From Epithemia pelagica (lineage: Eukaryota > Bacillariophyta > Bacillariophyceae > Surirellales > Surirellaceae): DNA of 64,000 bases. How positions within the stretch are numbered: position 1 is the first letter of the stretch; each line of letters starts with the position of its first letter. The position numbers and the translations under genes were made by a program. Positions 10,288 to 21,600 of this stretch are shown one piece after another. The notes under the pieces were generated by a model. That model did no database searches, had not been told where the DNA came from, and was given only the letters and a program-made list of their open reading frames with translations. The stretch covers positions 2,480,001 to 2,544,000 of the forward strand of contig OX337242.1 in the NCBI GenBank assembly GCA_946965045.2. The letters run 5' to 3'.

Positions 10288-11716
10288 TCGACCAGAGTAG
10301 GTAGTTGCTGCACTATCAGTTTGGCTTGATCCTGCTGCAACCAGCAGTTGGTCCATTCGAACCAAAGACGAGAGAGAGAGAGCAATTGAACGTAGAAAGA
10401 ATCCAAAAATAATTCATGTCTTGATGGAACATTTTGTTTTACTGTGTAGGAGAAACACAAAACAAATGGCCCCAGAGGAAGACTGCGTGCGGTTGCTGGT
10501 TGTCACAAACCATCCTATCGAAGTCGCGATCATGAGTACTGGACAGGCCATTCTCATCGATGGAAGCAGGAACCATTCCACCGAGGGCTGCCTCTCCAAA
10601 CAAGTTTCTGATTCTGGCATGGCCGATTTCTCCTTTTCTCCATCATCCTTGAATAAGGAATCATGTGTTTGGTGGTGTGATAGGCGTTTCTGGCCGCAAG
10701 AACCGTTTTTTTTTGCCGATCTTGTGGTGAAACGCCCTACGGAAAGTTAAAGGCAATACTTCCCAGGCACTGGTGATTACTCCTATTTAAGATCCTTCTA
10801 ATTGTGCCATTTGTTAGAAGCTGGTTGGTCGTCTGACAGGATGTCAAAAGGGGGCGGTGAGTTTATCTGTGTGATAGAAGGGGGTGAGACCCACCAAACA
10901 GGGGTCAATCTCCATTGTTCCCTTGCACGACGTGTATTCGTATTCGTAGCTTTTCCGTCTTCGGCTTCCCCCCCGATTTCCATTTTCCAAGCATCTCGAT
11001 GGTTTAAATAGTGAGTCCCGAAACCCTACTACGAGCTCCTACTACTCGTACGAGTCCTGTCCGCAGGCAGTTCGAAAGGTCCACGTCGTGTCGGCAGGGA
11101 CAAACAACGACCAACCAATGCGCCAGATGACAATCACACAAACTGTACACCCCATGTTCGGATCAGCGCACTTGTTGTCATGAGTCATGTCCGATCGATG
11201 TCCAAATATTCCGGCAAATGGATTTCTCCTACAATGCGAAGACCAGGGCTGTTGTCTTACCATTGAGCCGAGATGCCCGTGAAGAATGTCCAATAATTAT
11301 TTTCTAATCGTTAAAAACGTACATTACCATGTAAAATTGGTATCGAATACAAGCGCAAAGACAGTGAGGACACATCCACGAGTTGCCAAAAACCTCACAC
11401 ACAAACTACACACAAGCGAATGGCATAGTACACAGTGTCATTGCGCTTCCATCCGAACTCGATTCAGCAAGTGCCTCTGGGACGCCTCTCTCTCTCTCTC
11501 TCTCTTCGTTCATAGTATGATTCACATGCAAAGGATCACCGATCCAGGACCCCCATCACAATCAAGAACACCCCCACTATTATCAGCCACCTTGAACAAC
11601 AACTGATTGCACTGCATTCTTCTTGCTCGAAAGGTCACAATACGGACCGCAGCGCAATTTTCGCAATCGATTCGTTCCTCCTTTGACTTGTCGAAGCATA
11701 CTTTTCCAACAACATC
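10288..11716. other. Intergenic 1.4-kb stretch before the cassette array
   Basis: No convincing gene. Short CT- and GA-type simple repeats occur near 10374-10384 and 11489-11506. A degenerate tRNA-like stretch on the minus strand (about 11280-11200) is discussed under rejected items. From about 11515 the sequence is repeated, diverged, at about 16140 and 25705, and is the leader of the cassette described next. Confidence 0.5.
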
Positions 11717-13387
11717 ATGACCATGCCGCGATATTTGAACCGTCAACGATCGGGTCGTTCTCTCGAACTCGGTTGTGGTACGGAAACAAATGCTACTACC
11801 ATCAAGACTGCTACCAATCCCTCCTCCTTTCAAGGCTTGTCCAAAAAGGAACAGTTCTTGATGCAGCAAAGCAAACAAGAATCCTTCACCTCCACCACAT
11901 CGATTGCCACGGATATCATGGAACCCAGTTTGGTGGCCAATGCGGGGAGTCTTCCCGAGCTAGAGTCCACAAGTCCTATGGATACTAAGAATCTGAACAA
12001 CACTACGATCAAGTCAATGTCTGGAAGACTATCGCCTCCCATGCTCGCAACTAACACTCTTGTAACAAGTACCCCACCAATGCCTTCCAGCAAGTCCTCC
12101 TTGTTGCGGAGAACCAAGAAAGGGAGTGTTACTACGAATGCTACCTCAACTATGAGTACTAGCAGTCCCACGGGCGACGACTCCAGTGCCACAACGACCA
12201 AGGTATCCCGGATCGCTCCCTTGCCCTCTCCCTTCAAGACACGCCGCAAAATGGGGATCCCTCGAAGTAGCAGCAGCCATACCACTTCCAAACCTCGACT
12301 GTCCGACTTTTTGGACAAGACCGACAGTATCAGCAGCAGCACTACGACCAAGGATGCACCGCCTTCGAGTCCTCGTCGAAAAGGATCGCTCTTGCAATTG
12401 TCCTCCTCGGGAGTCAGTACCAACCACCACCCTACAATGAGTACTACTACAAGCTCTCGTCTACCACCGCTCCGTCGAGGTGTGTCTCGTAGTTCGTCCC
12501 GTTCTCTCACGGATCTCCAGGATCTCGAAAAGGAAGAAGAGGAACAAGAGACCTTACGAGCCATGCAACAAGCCGTCCAACGGGAACGACACCAGGCACC
12601 CCACAAGAAGGGTCCGCAGCATCAGCAGCAGTCCTCACCTTCCATGAACAGCAACAGCAACCGACGTCCTCCTCTTCCTGCCCGACGGGCCAGTTTGCTC
12701 GCCGATCGACGGGCGCAGTTTTCGGCTTCGCGCGGGTCGCGAGCCTTGGTCAGTACCCGCATGTTGGAATGTTTGGTGGACGCCTACGAAAAGATTTTCA
12801 ATGCCGACGACAATGACAGTGACACGGATCACGAGCATAATACCAATAGTACCCGTGAGGACAAGAAGGAGCAAGACCAGAACCGCAGCAAAGCTGCGTC
12901 CCCTGCTATCACCACAAATGAACTTCCGCCCGCCTACCCACAACCATCCAAAGCTATCCCGCCATCAAGTACTACCCGCCCTAGACCACTTCATCGTTCC
13001 AGCAGTCTCATTTTACCACGAAATGTGACAGACATTGCCAACACTTCTGCTCCATCCTCCTCGTCCCACGACATGGGGGTGCTGACCAAGAACAAGATCC
13101 CCAACCAGGCGGAATCATCTCGTCCTCCTCTTCGTGGAGGTCGTCGTCATCGTGCCGCTCCGACTCGCTCGAGTAGTATGGTTGTGGGAGAAGAATTGTT
13201 GTCTCAATACGATCGGATTATCCAAGAATATGACACGGATGACGATGACAACAACATGCCCCAGACGCCCAAGACCAAGACCATGCCGGCACGATTGGTG
13301 CGGCAACGTCCTCCTTCACCCTTGGTATTAGCCCCATCGACGACATCAACACCAGGGACTGTTGCCCCTTCGGTACCACTGGCGTAA
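11717..13387 (+). CDS. Disordered Ser/Thr/Arg-rich protein, gene A, copy 1 (full length)
   Basis: A 556-residue protein with no recognisable fold. It is rich in Ser, Thr, Pro and Arg, with basic patches (RRTKKGS, SPRRKGSLLQL, RGGRRHRAAPTRSSS), a short charged helix (LEKEEEEQETLRAMQQAVQRE) and an acidic patch (DDNDSDTDHEH). Many SP/TP and RxxS sites make it a likely phosphoprotein. The ATG at 11717 is followed two codons later by another ATG; both copies of this start region are conserved in copy 3. It converges with gene B across a 417-bp spacer. Copies 2 and 3 lack about 1 kb of the centre, so this copy alone could make the full protein. Function unknown. Confidence 0.6.
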   Translation: MTMPRYLNRQRSGRSLELGCGTETNATTIKTATNPSSFQGLSKKEQFLMQQSKQESFTSTTSIATDIMEPSLVANAGSLPELESTSPMDTKNLNNTTIKSMSGRLSPPMLATNTLVTSTPPMPSSKSSLLRRTKKGSVTTNATSTMSTSSPTGDDSSATTTKVSRIAPLPSPFKTRRKMGIPRSSSSHTTSKPRLSDFLDKTDSISSSTTTKDAPPSSPRRKGSLLQLSSSGVSTNHHPTMSTTTSSRLPPLRRGVSRSSSRSLTDLQDLEKEEEEQETLRAMQQAVQRERHQAPHKKGPQHQQQSSPSMNSNSNRRPPLPARRASLLADRRAQFSASRGSRALVSTRMLECLVDAYEKIFNADDNDSDTDHEHNTNSTREDKKEQDQNRSKAASPAITTNELPPAYPQPSKAIPPSSTTRPRPLHRSSSLILPRNVTDIANTSAPSSSSHDMGVLTKNKIPNQAESSRPPLRGGRRHRAAPTRSSSMVVGEELLSQYDRIIQEYDTDDDDNNMPQTPKTKTMPARLVRQRPPSPLVLAPSTTSTPGTVAPSVPLA

Positions 13388-13804
13388 AATTTCCGGTACT
13401 CGTTTCTTGTGGTTTGATTTCTTCATGTGTAAATGTTTGTGTGAATTGTGAGTGTGTTGCGTTTTGACCGTTGGAATACCAAAAGCAAAGAAGAGAACCA
13501 AAACAAGAAGGATGAAGACAGCAAAGGGGATGTTCGTTGTGCTACGATAGACGCAAATGGGGAGACTGATATATTTATAGTTTTATTGTTTCCAACAATA
13601 TGGTAGTTTTCAAAACATTGCTTCATTGCCCAATGGAAGTTGGAAACAGCGAAAGATTGCTCTGGTTACAAGGCAAGGGAGCAGGATAGCGTAGGTGATA
13701 GGAGGAGGAGCATACCTTCAATATATACATGAGAATTTTTATCGCTCCATGAAGGAAACGAACATGACAGGCGTCCTCTATAAGGAGCAGCAGCAACCAC
13801 CCCT
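13388..13804. other. Spacer between convergent genes A and B, copy 1
   Basis: Shared 3' flank of genes A and B, virtually identical to 16985-17401 in copy 2 and recognisable at 26560-27231 in copy 3. It must contain both polyadenylation regions. No other gene was found. Confidence 0.6.
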
Positions 13805-14548
13805 CTAGTCTTCCTTTTTTCGTTCCGTCGCTGCCGGCTTTCGGTCATCATCGCCCTCAGTGTCCTCGGTGGCGTTGTCCTCGACTGGTTCGGCGGATGT
13901 TGTTGGTCTATCGACGGGGTTCGGCTCCATGTTGCAGACGCTATCATCATTCGGATTCATATATTCACCTTCCAACGTGTCCATGTGTGCTATCGCTAGC
14001 GTTGGCGAACCCCCAGATGTAGGATTATTTGCAGATGCAGGGGGCAACCGATGCGTTCCAGAATTCTCCAGACTTGATATGGAACCGGACTCTAAACTGA
14101 CCACCGCTACATCTTCTACTGGTGGGTTTTGCGGCGGAGGGGGATCTTGGTGTGGTGGTGGATGTTGTGGAAGCTGTTGGATCTGGTTTTGGTTTTGCTG
14201 TTGTTGCTGCTGAATGTAAGTCTCCGCTTCTTGAAAAATTTCATCGTCCGTGACAATACCATCTGCAACAGGCACTTCGCCACGGACAAGAGGTATCAGT
14301 ACGTTGTGAGTGATCAGCACATGCAATTGAGATACAGTGAATGTCCGCAAGAAGGTGCGGATATGTTGCAAAGCTTCGTCTTTCTGTCTGGTGGCCATTG
14401 CGAACTCCGATACGTTGCTGTGAGGAAACGTGGACGATGAATGTGTTGTTACAACCGTACCCGATTCTTCTTGGTCGTCGAGAAAACCCTTGTAAGGATC
14501 TCTCGTCACCCACGCCAAGTCACGATGCTGAAAATCGAGCGCACTCAT
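13805..14548 (-). CDS. Gene B, copy 1: Gln/Pro-rich protein of unknown function
   Basis: I use the ATG of MSALDFQHRD because it is conserved in all three copies. The frame is open to 14647, but the extension has no ATG here. The protein is about 247 residues: an N-terminal conserved segment (AWVTRDP, then GFLDD, then TTHSSS), a helical segment (FAMATRQKDEALQHIRTFLRT), a 22-residue segment that differs strongly between copies, then VPVADGIVTD, a poly-Gln run with QNQNQIQQLPQHPPP, and an acidic/basic tail (ATEDTEGDDDRKPAATERKKED). No known domain. The poly-Gln/Pro content fits a regulatory or scaffold protein, but that is only composition. Convergent with gene A. Confidence 0.55.
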   Translation of the reverse strand: MSALDFQHRDLAWVTRDPYKGFLDDQEESGTVVTTHSSSTFPHSNVSEFAMATRQKDEALQHIRTFLRTFTVSQLHVLITHNVLIPLVRGEVPVADGIVTDDEIFQEAETYIQQQQQQNQNQIQQLPQHPPPHQDPPPPQNPPVEDVAVVSLESGSISSLENSGTHRLPPASANNPTSGGSPTLAIAHMDTLEGEYMNPNDDSVCNMEPNPVDRPTTSAEPVEDNATEDTEGDDDRKPAATERKKED

Positions 14549-14920
14549 CAATGACGACAATTGGGAAGCAGAGAGAAACAGCAGACAGGGAGCCTTGATT
14601 CCAAGAATTGTGTCACGCCTTCCTTGATGAAGCGTTATTTGTGACAAGATGAGATGTACACATCATGGTGGTGTTACCATCGACACCCCAGCGGTGGAGG
14701 TTTCCAACCGCATAGTCGGACGCGCTGATTGTTAGGAAGACGCATGAATAACCCCTAGCGGAAGGATGTCCAACATGATTTTGGGAAATATACGCCTCTT
14801 AGCCAGAGCCGCTGGGGGTTTGAATCTGTCTTCCAGGGGCATTGCGGATACAATGGAGCTAATCACAACTCTCACTGCTTGAATAGTCCGATGAAACTCC
14901 CATATATACCATCTTTCTAT
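14549..14920. other. Junction segment after gene B, copy 1
   Basis: Upstream flank of gene B, related to 18146-18477 after copy 2. Both contain a short inverted repeat (cccctagcgg ... ccgctgggg) whose loop differs between copies: about 45 nt here and about 20 nt at 18352-18392. A tRNA box-B-like string follows (see rejected items). Confidence 0.5.
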
Positions 14921-16320
14921 TAATTTGCATGCTCTTCTTTCAAAGGTGACAGCGGTGGCTGCGTAGTAGTTGCTTGATGACGAAGAGCTTGACCATGGAT
15001 CCGTCTCTGATTCAATCAGTCAATTTTTCTGTTACTGGTTCTGACATCTGGCATCATCACCATTGCTTTCTCCGTCCTTTTCTTTTCGGTTTGTGTATGG
15101 CCCTGGTGTTTATGGACCCGCGATATGCTACTGCAGCTAAGTGGGTCCATGTGGGATGGCCAATTGTCCCTGACGATTCGTTCGATTCTGAAAAAGCGCA
15201 ACGCCAGCCTGCATGGCCGCGACCATGATTGTGGCTTAAACTGTGGAAAAGGCCAACTGCTGAATCCCTTCAGCATTTTGTCAACGAGAATCCAGAGAGA
15301 ACGGATCCGGACTGCCCGTATTGAGCAATCGGTTAAAACTTTCCAGCAAATCAGAACCATGTGCTGTGAGCCGTGAAAATTTGGTCCTTGCACCATCATC
15401 AAACGCGTCTACGCCAGCCTCTTGCTGCAATCCGTCTGCGATGTCCAAAGGGAAGAAACCGAGGCAAGAGAGGCTGGCCAGCAACCGCTCAGGCAGTCGA
15501 TCGATGTAACGAATCAAAGGCAGCGAGGAGACCTACTGCCGAGTGGAGGCAAACTGGAAGGAGATACATGGTGGGTATCAAACAATCTCATGAACCTGAC
15601 CTTGATCTCGCTCAATGGTCCGGCACGAATCTGCGGGTCTGAAACCCTGAAGTATGGGGCTCATTCGCAATAGCATCGGAATTGGATTCAGAGTTTAGAG
15701 CTCAGAGTCGTGTTGTGGGGGATGGCAATATGGAAATATGGAAAACACGGTGAGAAGTTCGTCATCCTTATCAACCTCTTCCTTTCCGTCGTGATCTGGG
15801 CCTCGAGTCTCCTCAAAGTAGGCGGAACGCTTCTGGTTTCTGCAATCACAAAGCAGAGGTTCCTTATTGTGTCGAGTTTGGTGCCGGGAGTTTAAGGCGA
15901 TCAAATCAACCGCAAGGAAGCTGCATTTTCGTCGTCTCCTCAAACCGAAGCTGTTGAAGAAGTGGACCAGCTGTTGATGATCAATAAATACTGAACAGTC
16001 TGGACGTGGTCATGTACTGTCATGCTATCTTGTTTTTCAGCAGAGGTTCCACCATTCTGTGCAATGGTTGACCATACTTGCAATCGATTCGTTCCTTCTT
16101 GAAGCATCTGCATCTGAAACGCGTCTCTGTCTCGCTCTCTATGTTCATAGTTTGATTCACATGCAAAGGATCACCGATCCAGGACCCCCATCACAATCAA
16201 GAACACCGCCACACTGACCAACAACGACACGATCTGATTACACTGCATTCTTCTTGCTCGAAAGGTCACAGTACGGGCCACTGCGCAATTTTTTCGATCG
16301 ATTCGTTCCTTCTTTGACTT
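14921..16320. repeat. Spacer block X, copy 1 (direct repeat of 24437-25880)
   Basis: A block of about 1.4 kb repeated with small changes at 24437-25880, starting at ttaatttgcatgctcttc in both places. Open frames in it are conserved in part (for example, a plus-strand frame starting MMTKSLTMDPSL at 14974 and 24495). Their ends differ through indels, and minus-strand frames such as DRLPERLLASLSCLGFFPLD (about 15500) are broken in both copies. It therefore looks like decayed coding sequence rather than a live gene. The last part (about 16140 on) is the leader of gene A copy 2. Confidence 0.65.
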
Positions 16321-16326
16321 CTCGAG

Positions 16327-16984
16327 TTGTCTCGTTCTCCCGAACTCGGTTGTGGTACGGAAAAAGCTGGTGCTAGAAGTGCTACTACCATTAAGGACGA
16401 CAATGACAGCGACACGGATCACGAGCATTATAGTGGTACTCGTGAGGAAAAGAAGGAGCAAGACCAGTACGTGGCGAAAACACAATGGCTTTGCTTCGCC
16501 TGCAGTTACCACAAACAAACTTCCGCCCGCCTACTGGCAACCTTCCAAAGCTTTCCCGCCATCAAGTACTACTCGCCCTAGACCGCTTCATCGTTCCAGC
16601 AGTCTCATTTTACCACGAAATGTGACAGACATTGCCAACACTTCTGCTCCATCCTCCTCGTCCCACGACATGGGGGTGCTGACCAAGAACAAGATCCCCA
16701 ACCAGGCGGAATCATCTCGTCCTCCTCTTCGTGGAGGTCGTCGTCATCGTGCCGCTCCGACTCGCTCGAGTAGTATGGTTGTGGGAGAAGAATTGTTGTC
16801 TCAATACGATCGGATTATCCAAGAATATGACACGGATGACGATGACAACAACATGCCCCAGACGCCCAAGACCAAGACCATGCCGGCACGATTGGTGCGG
16901 CAACGTCCTCCTTCACCCTTGGTATTAGCCCCATCGACGACATCAACACCAGGGACTGTTGCCCCTTCGGTACCACTGGCGTAA
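16327..16984 (+). pseudogene. Gene A, copy 2: internally deleted and frameshifted
   Basis: Starts with a sequence like codons 15-25 of copy 1 (ELGCGTE), then jumps straight to DDNDSDTDHEH, so about 1 kb of the centre is missing. The frame is lost at about 16470 (EEKKEQDQ ...) and the remainder reads in another frame from NKLPPAYWQPSK to the normal C-terminus. From about 16597 onward it is nearly identical to copy 1. The same central deletion is present in copy 3, so copies 2 and 3 share an ancestor that was later partly overwritten. Confidence 0.65.
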
Positions 16985-17401
16985 AATTTCCGGTACTCGT
17001 TTCTTGTGGTTTGATTTCTTCATGTGTAAATGTTTGTGTGAATTGTGAGTGTGTTGCGTTTTGACCGTTGGAATACCAAAAGCAAAGAAGAGAACCAAAA
17101 CAAGAAGGATGAAGACAGCAAAGGGGATGTTCGTTGTGCTACGATAGACGCAAATGGGGAGACTGATATATTTATAGTTTTATTGTTTCCAACAATATGG
17201 TAGTTTTCAAAACATTGCTTCATTGCCCAATGGAAGTTGGAAACAGCGAAAGATTGCTCTGGTTACAAGGCAAGGGAGCAGGATAGCGTAGGTGATAGGA
17301 GGAGGAGCATACCTTCAATATATACATGAGAATTTTTATCGCTCCATGAAGGAAACGAACATGACAGGCGTCCTCTATAAGGAGCAGCAGCAACCACCCC
17401 T

Positions 17402-18145
17402 CTAGTCTTCCTTTTTTCGTTCCGTCGCTGCCGGCTTTCGGTCATCATCGCCCTCAGTGTCCTCGGTGGCGTTGTCCACGACTGGTTCGGCGGATGTTGT
17501 TGGTCTATCGACGGGGTTCGGCTCCATGTTGCAGACGCTATCATCATTCGGATTCATATATTCACCTTCCAACGTGTCCATGTGTGCTATCGCTAGCGTT
17601 GGCGAACCCCCAGATGTAGGATTATTTGCAGATGCAGGGGGCAACCGATGCGTTCCAGAATTCTCCAGACTTGATATGGAACCGGACTCTAAACTGACCA
17701 CCGCTACATCTTCTACTGGTGGGTTTTGCGGCGGAGGGGGATCTTGGTGTGGTGGTGGATGTTGTGGAAGCTGTTGGATCTGGTTTTGGTTTTGCTGTTG
17801 TTGCTGCTGAATGTAAGTCTCAGCTTCTTGAGTAATTTCTTCGTCCGTCACGATACCATCTGCAACAGGCACCTGGTAGCGGACAAAAGCTATCAATGAG
17901 TTGATAGCGATCAGCGGCTGCAAAAAATGCACAGGGATTGTCCGCAAGAAGGTGCGGATATGTTGCAAAGCTTCGTCTTTCTGTCTGGTGGCCATTGCGA
18001 ACTCCGATACGTTGCTGTGAGGAAACGTGGACGATGAATGCGTTGTTATCACCGTACCCGATTCTTCGCTGTCGTCGAGAAAACCCTTGAAAGGATCTCT
18101 CGTCACCCACGCCAAGTCACGATGCTGAAAATCGAGCGCACTCAT
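17402..18145 (-). CDS. Gene B, copy 2
   Basis: An intact paralogue of 13805-14548. The C-terminal two thirds are almost identical (one noted Glu-to-Val change, EPVED to EPVVD). The N-terminal part differs at scattered positions and strongly in one block, where copy 1 has TVSQLHVLITHNVLIPLVRG and this copy has PVHFLQPLIAINSLIAFVRY. Here the frame stays open upstream to an ATG at 18265 (MMCTHLFLSQITLHQ), giving 287 residues. In copy 1 the equivalent ATG is out of frame, so I favour the conserved internal Met. Function unknown. Confidence 0.55.
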   Translation of the reverse strand: MSALDFQHRDLAWVTRDPFKGFLDDSEESGTVITTHSSSTFPHSNVSEFAMATRQKDEALQHIRTFLRTIPVHFLQPLIAINSLIAFVRYQVPVADGIVTDEEITQEAETYIQQQQQQNQNQIQQLPQHPPPHQDPPPPQNPPVEDVAVVSLESGSISSLENSGTHRLPPASANNPTSGGSPTLAIAHMDTLEGEYMNPNDDSVCNMEPNPVDRPTTSAEPVVDNATEDTEGDDDRKPAATERKKED

Positions 18146-18477
18146 CAATGACAACAATTGGGAAGCTGAGAGAAACAGCAGACAGGGAGCCTTGATTCCA
18201 AGAATTGTGTCACGCCTTCCTTGATGAAGCGTTATTTGTGACAAGAAGAGATGTGTACACATCATGGTGGTGTTACCCTTGACACCCCAGCGGTGAACGC
18301 TTCCAACCGGATAGTCGGACGGCGCCGATTGTTACGAAGACTGATGAATAACCCCTAGCGGTATACCCCTTTTTGCTAGAGCCGCTGGGGGTTCGAATCT
18401 GTCTTCCAGGGGCAATGGAGCTAATCACAACTCTCACTGCTTGAATAGTCCGATGAAACTCCCATAGATACCATCAT

Positions 18478-18695
18478 TGTTGAAACCGATCAGTCTTCGT
18501 GCTGTACAGGCAACAAAGCTAAAGCAAATTTCGTTATAGATTACAAAGAGTGAGCACTAGATGTCTCCTTCATTCGGCGGATCTTATGACCGCTTAGGGC
18601 CACATCTTGCCACTCTTCCACGTCAGTAGGATTCTTCATTCTTTGGTTGCTCTTAGCTCTTGGTTCCTGGCTCTGCTCCTGGTTCTGCTCCAACA
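18478..18695 (-). repeat. Copia 3' LTR (218 bp)
   Basis: Right end of the element in its own orientation. It begins and ends with the TG/CA dinucleotides. Compared with the 5' LTR it lacks a 5-nt insertion (gctgt, near 24411) and has one visible T/C change in the segment tggttgctc. The last about 50 codons of the pol frame lie inside this LTR. Confidence 0.93.
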
Positions 18696-21600
18696 CACTC
18701 CTTCCCGAAGAATGATGCTTATCGTTCTTTGGGATATTAAACAACAGGTCCCGGAATTTATAGAAGAGTGATCCTTGTAATGGCTTCGTATGAAAGTCAG
18801 CTAACATGTCACCAGTCGGACAATGTTCGATCTGAATTTCTTTTTTATCCACCCGGTCTTTGATAAAAAAGTACCGAATGTTGATATGTTTGGTACGCTT
18901 GCTACTTGAGGCCTTTCCATGTTTCTCCAGCAGCATCGCACTCATATTGTCTTGTAACAGTTTGGTTTCTTTGACCGCATATCCTTGGGCCAGCAAAAAC
19001 TCCCGACACCACAACATATTGGGCATTGCATCATGCACCCCAATCAACTCACTTTCGGTCGATGAGCGTGCTACCAGTTTCTGTTTTGCGGACATGCTCA
19101 TTGCGGCTCCTTCACCAAGACTCATCACCCCACCGGTATGACCTCTCATATTAGGGTGGACTGCGTATGATGCATCTACCCACCATCGAATAATCCCTGA
19201 GCCGTCACATCGAAGCCGAAGTAATAGATCCGTGGTGCACTGCAGATATTTCATCACGCGAGAGAGTTTCCGCCAATCGTCTTCACTTGGTGATTGCACC
19301 CTTGTACTGAGGAAAGCAATGGCCACTCTTATATCCGGCCTGCCCCTTTGTGCAACATACATTAACTGCATGGTCAAACTATGAAAGTAATCCGCGCATT
19401 CCTTATCCAGCTTTGGACTGTCTTCATTGACATGGAACAGATGGCTGGCCGCGGGCGTTTGTGCACGTCCTTTGAATTCCCGTGGCATTTCTTCTATCAT
19501 TCCGTGAATTGGCGACCGCATGTCCACGATCAACTTCTCTGGTTCAGAGAAATCAAGGTACATGCCCAAATAATCGTGCCGCTTTCCTCGTGAGATGGAA
19601 ATCTCACCCAGTTGCCCAAACGTTTCCTTGATTTGCTGGATCACGCCGTCAACCACACTTTTCTTCTTGTGCGAGATCTTCAGGTCATCAATGTGCCATG
19701 TGATGGTGCACTGACTTCCCTCGATCATTTTATTCGCCACACAGGCATCATACGGATTGATTGTGTAGCCCCAACTTTTGATTACCGCGGTCAGTTTCTC
19801 CCAGAACAACCTGGCAGCCCTTAATGTGCCATATAACGCCCGTAACAATTCAACATATAGGACTGGTTCACCTCGTTCATATACAACAAATGGTCGGTAG
19901 CCTTCGTCAATCTCTAGCAACAAGGTCACCATCAAGCCAGTGATTCTCATGTACACCCCAGGATCCATGATTGCCTGCATGAATGCTCCTGGGATGTCAA
20001 TTACCGCTACTTCGCGGCGCTCCATGGCATCCAAGATGGCCGTCATGAACACGGCCTCCGTGGCCGCGGTGGGCGATGATGCATCTTCCTTGGCTATGGT
20101 TGCCCGTTGTTTCCGACCATCGGCACAACCTCGACCCTTGATCTTGCCGCAACGTTTACGTTTGAGAAACATTAGATAGCCTAATGCTTGTCGGATTTGT
20201 TCCTTGGTTAAATTGCTTTTCATCACGGCCTTCATCACTTCTCGGTCGTGGAGCTGTTGCACTTCTTTTTTGACTGCGGCTACGCCTGGCTCTCCGAACA
20301 TTCTCACGCCCAGTTTCATCCCCATTTGTGGTGTCGATAAATCCTCGGCGACGGTAGAAGTCATGTAGATGTCATTGTTGTATCGATGCGCGTAGTTTCG
20401 TTCTCTGTTGGTGCGCAAGTTGTATCTTGGTTGATCTGGCACGTGTTCACCACCACCACCAGCACCAAAGTTTGGTTGTTGGGCCTCATTGTCAAGTGCC
20501 TGTGGCTCGGGCTGAAAGTTCACTCCTTCATTTGCCACTCCTTCATTTGCCACTCCTTCATTTGCCACTCCTTCATTTGCCACTCCTTCATTTGCCATGT
20601 TGTACTCGTCTGCGTCTTCTGCTTCGATCTCTTCCTCAAGTAGATTGTTATCAACGACTGCTTGATCGACGAAATCCTCTAACAATGCTTGTTCATGATC
20701 CGCTTGCACTGCCTCCTCCAATACATCATTCTTGTTTTCTTCCTCCTCTTCGTCATGACCATTAAGGTCCTCCATTTCCCCTTCTTCCTGACCATTAAGG
20801 TCCTCCATCTCCTCCTCGGCTCCATTCCCTTCACCCTGTGCCAATCCATCATCCATCTCCTGTTCCACTCCATCATTCAATGCATCGGCGTAATCCTGCT
20901 CCAGCTGAGCTAGGTCACCGATTTCCTCATCCACCAATGCTTCGTCATAACGCAGATCTTCGTCCTGATCTATGTCAGGCACATAGTCTTCATCTTCATC
21001 TATAGCATCATCATATTCAAGTGCTAAGATGCGGTTGTCCCGGTCGCCGAATGCTAAGCCCGGGAATGCCTCTTGCGCCAGTGCCAATTGTTCGACCCGT
21101 TTCGCTATACTCTCCGGCATTGGCACAGCGGTTGCATGGTTGCGACTGATTACTCGCCCGGATAACAAATTCAAAAAATAATACCCGCCTTGTTGATTAC
21201 CCGTGGGTCTCAGGGCCAGTCCACCTTGTGTTCTCGGTGTCATTGAGTTATCGTGGGGCTCGTGTGTTTGCACGTACTGCCCGAACTCAAACTTGCAGTG
21301 ACGGTGGAAATCCAACTGTTGTCCTGTTACAATCGTTTTAGGGCTCACATCGGCAGAGAGACCGTTTGCCGCTGGAAATGCATTCAGCCAAAACACAGCT
21401 GCCTTTGCCATTTCAATCACGAGTACCTTAGGGATCCGATCAAACGGTAATGTGTTGTAGATGCAACGCATCCGATCCTTTATTGTTCGAATATAACGTT
21501 TGATCTCACCCACATGTTCTTCTCGTGATGACGGATTCAGCCTCATGCCGATTGCATGTAGACCCGTGTTGATCACATCATTGTCAAAAGCGCCATCACC

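Noticed and set aside
10421-10750. 109-codon plus-strand frame
   Set aside because: No motif, not conserved near the other DUF1996 copy, and composition like the surrounding intergenic DNA.
11200-11280. tRNA-like stretch on the minus strand (ggctcaatggtaagac ... ggagaaatcc)
   Set aside because: Box A looks good, but box B is degenerate, the anticodon stem does not form with a 7-nt loop, and the acceptor pairs only partly. At best a tRNA relic.
14805-14842. tRNA box-B-like string (gggggtttgaatctg; also gggggttcgaatctg at 18387)
   Set aside because: No matching D-arm, anticodon arm or acceptor upstream. It lies in the repeated junction segment next to a simple inverted repeat.
14974-15943. 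Open frames in spacer block X (both strands)
   Set aside because: Frames differ in length and end between the two copies through indels, and none is conserved as a whole. Decayed sequence is more likely.
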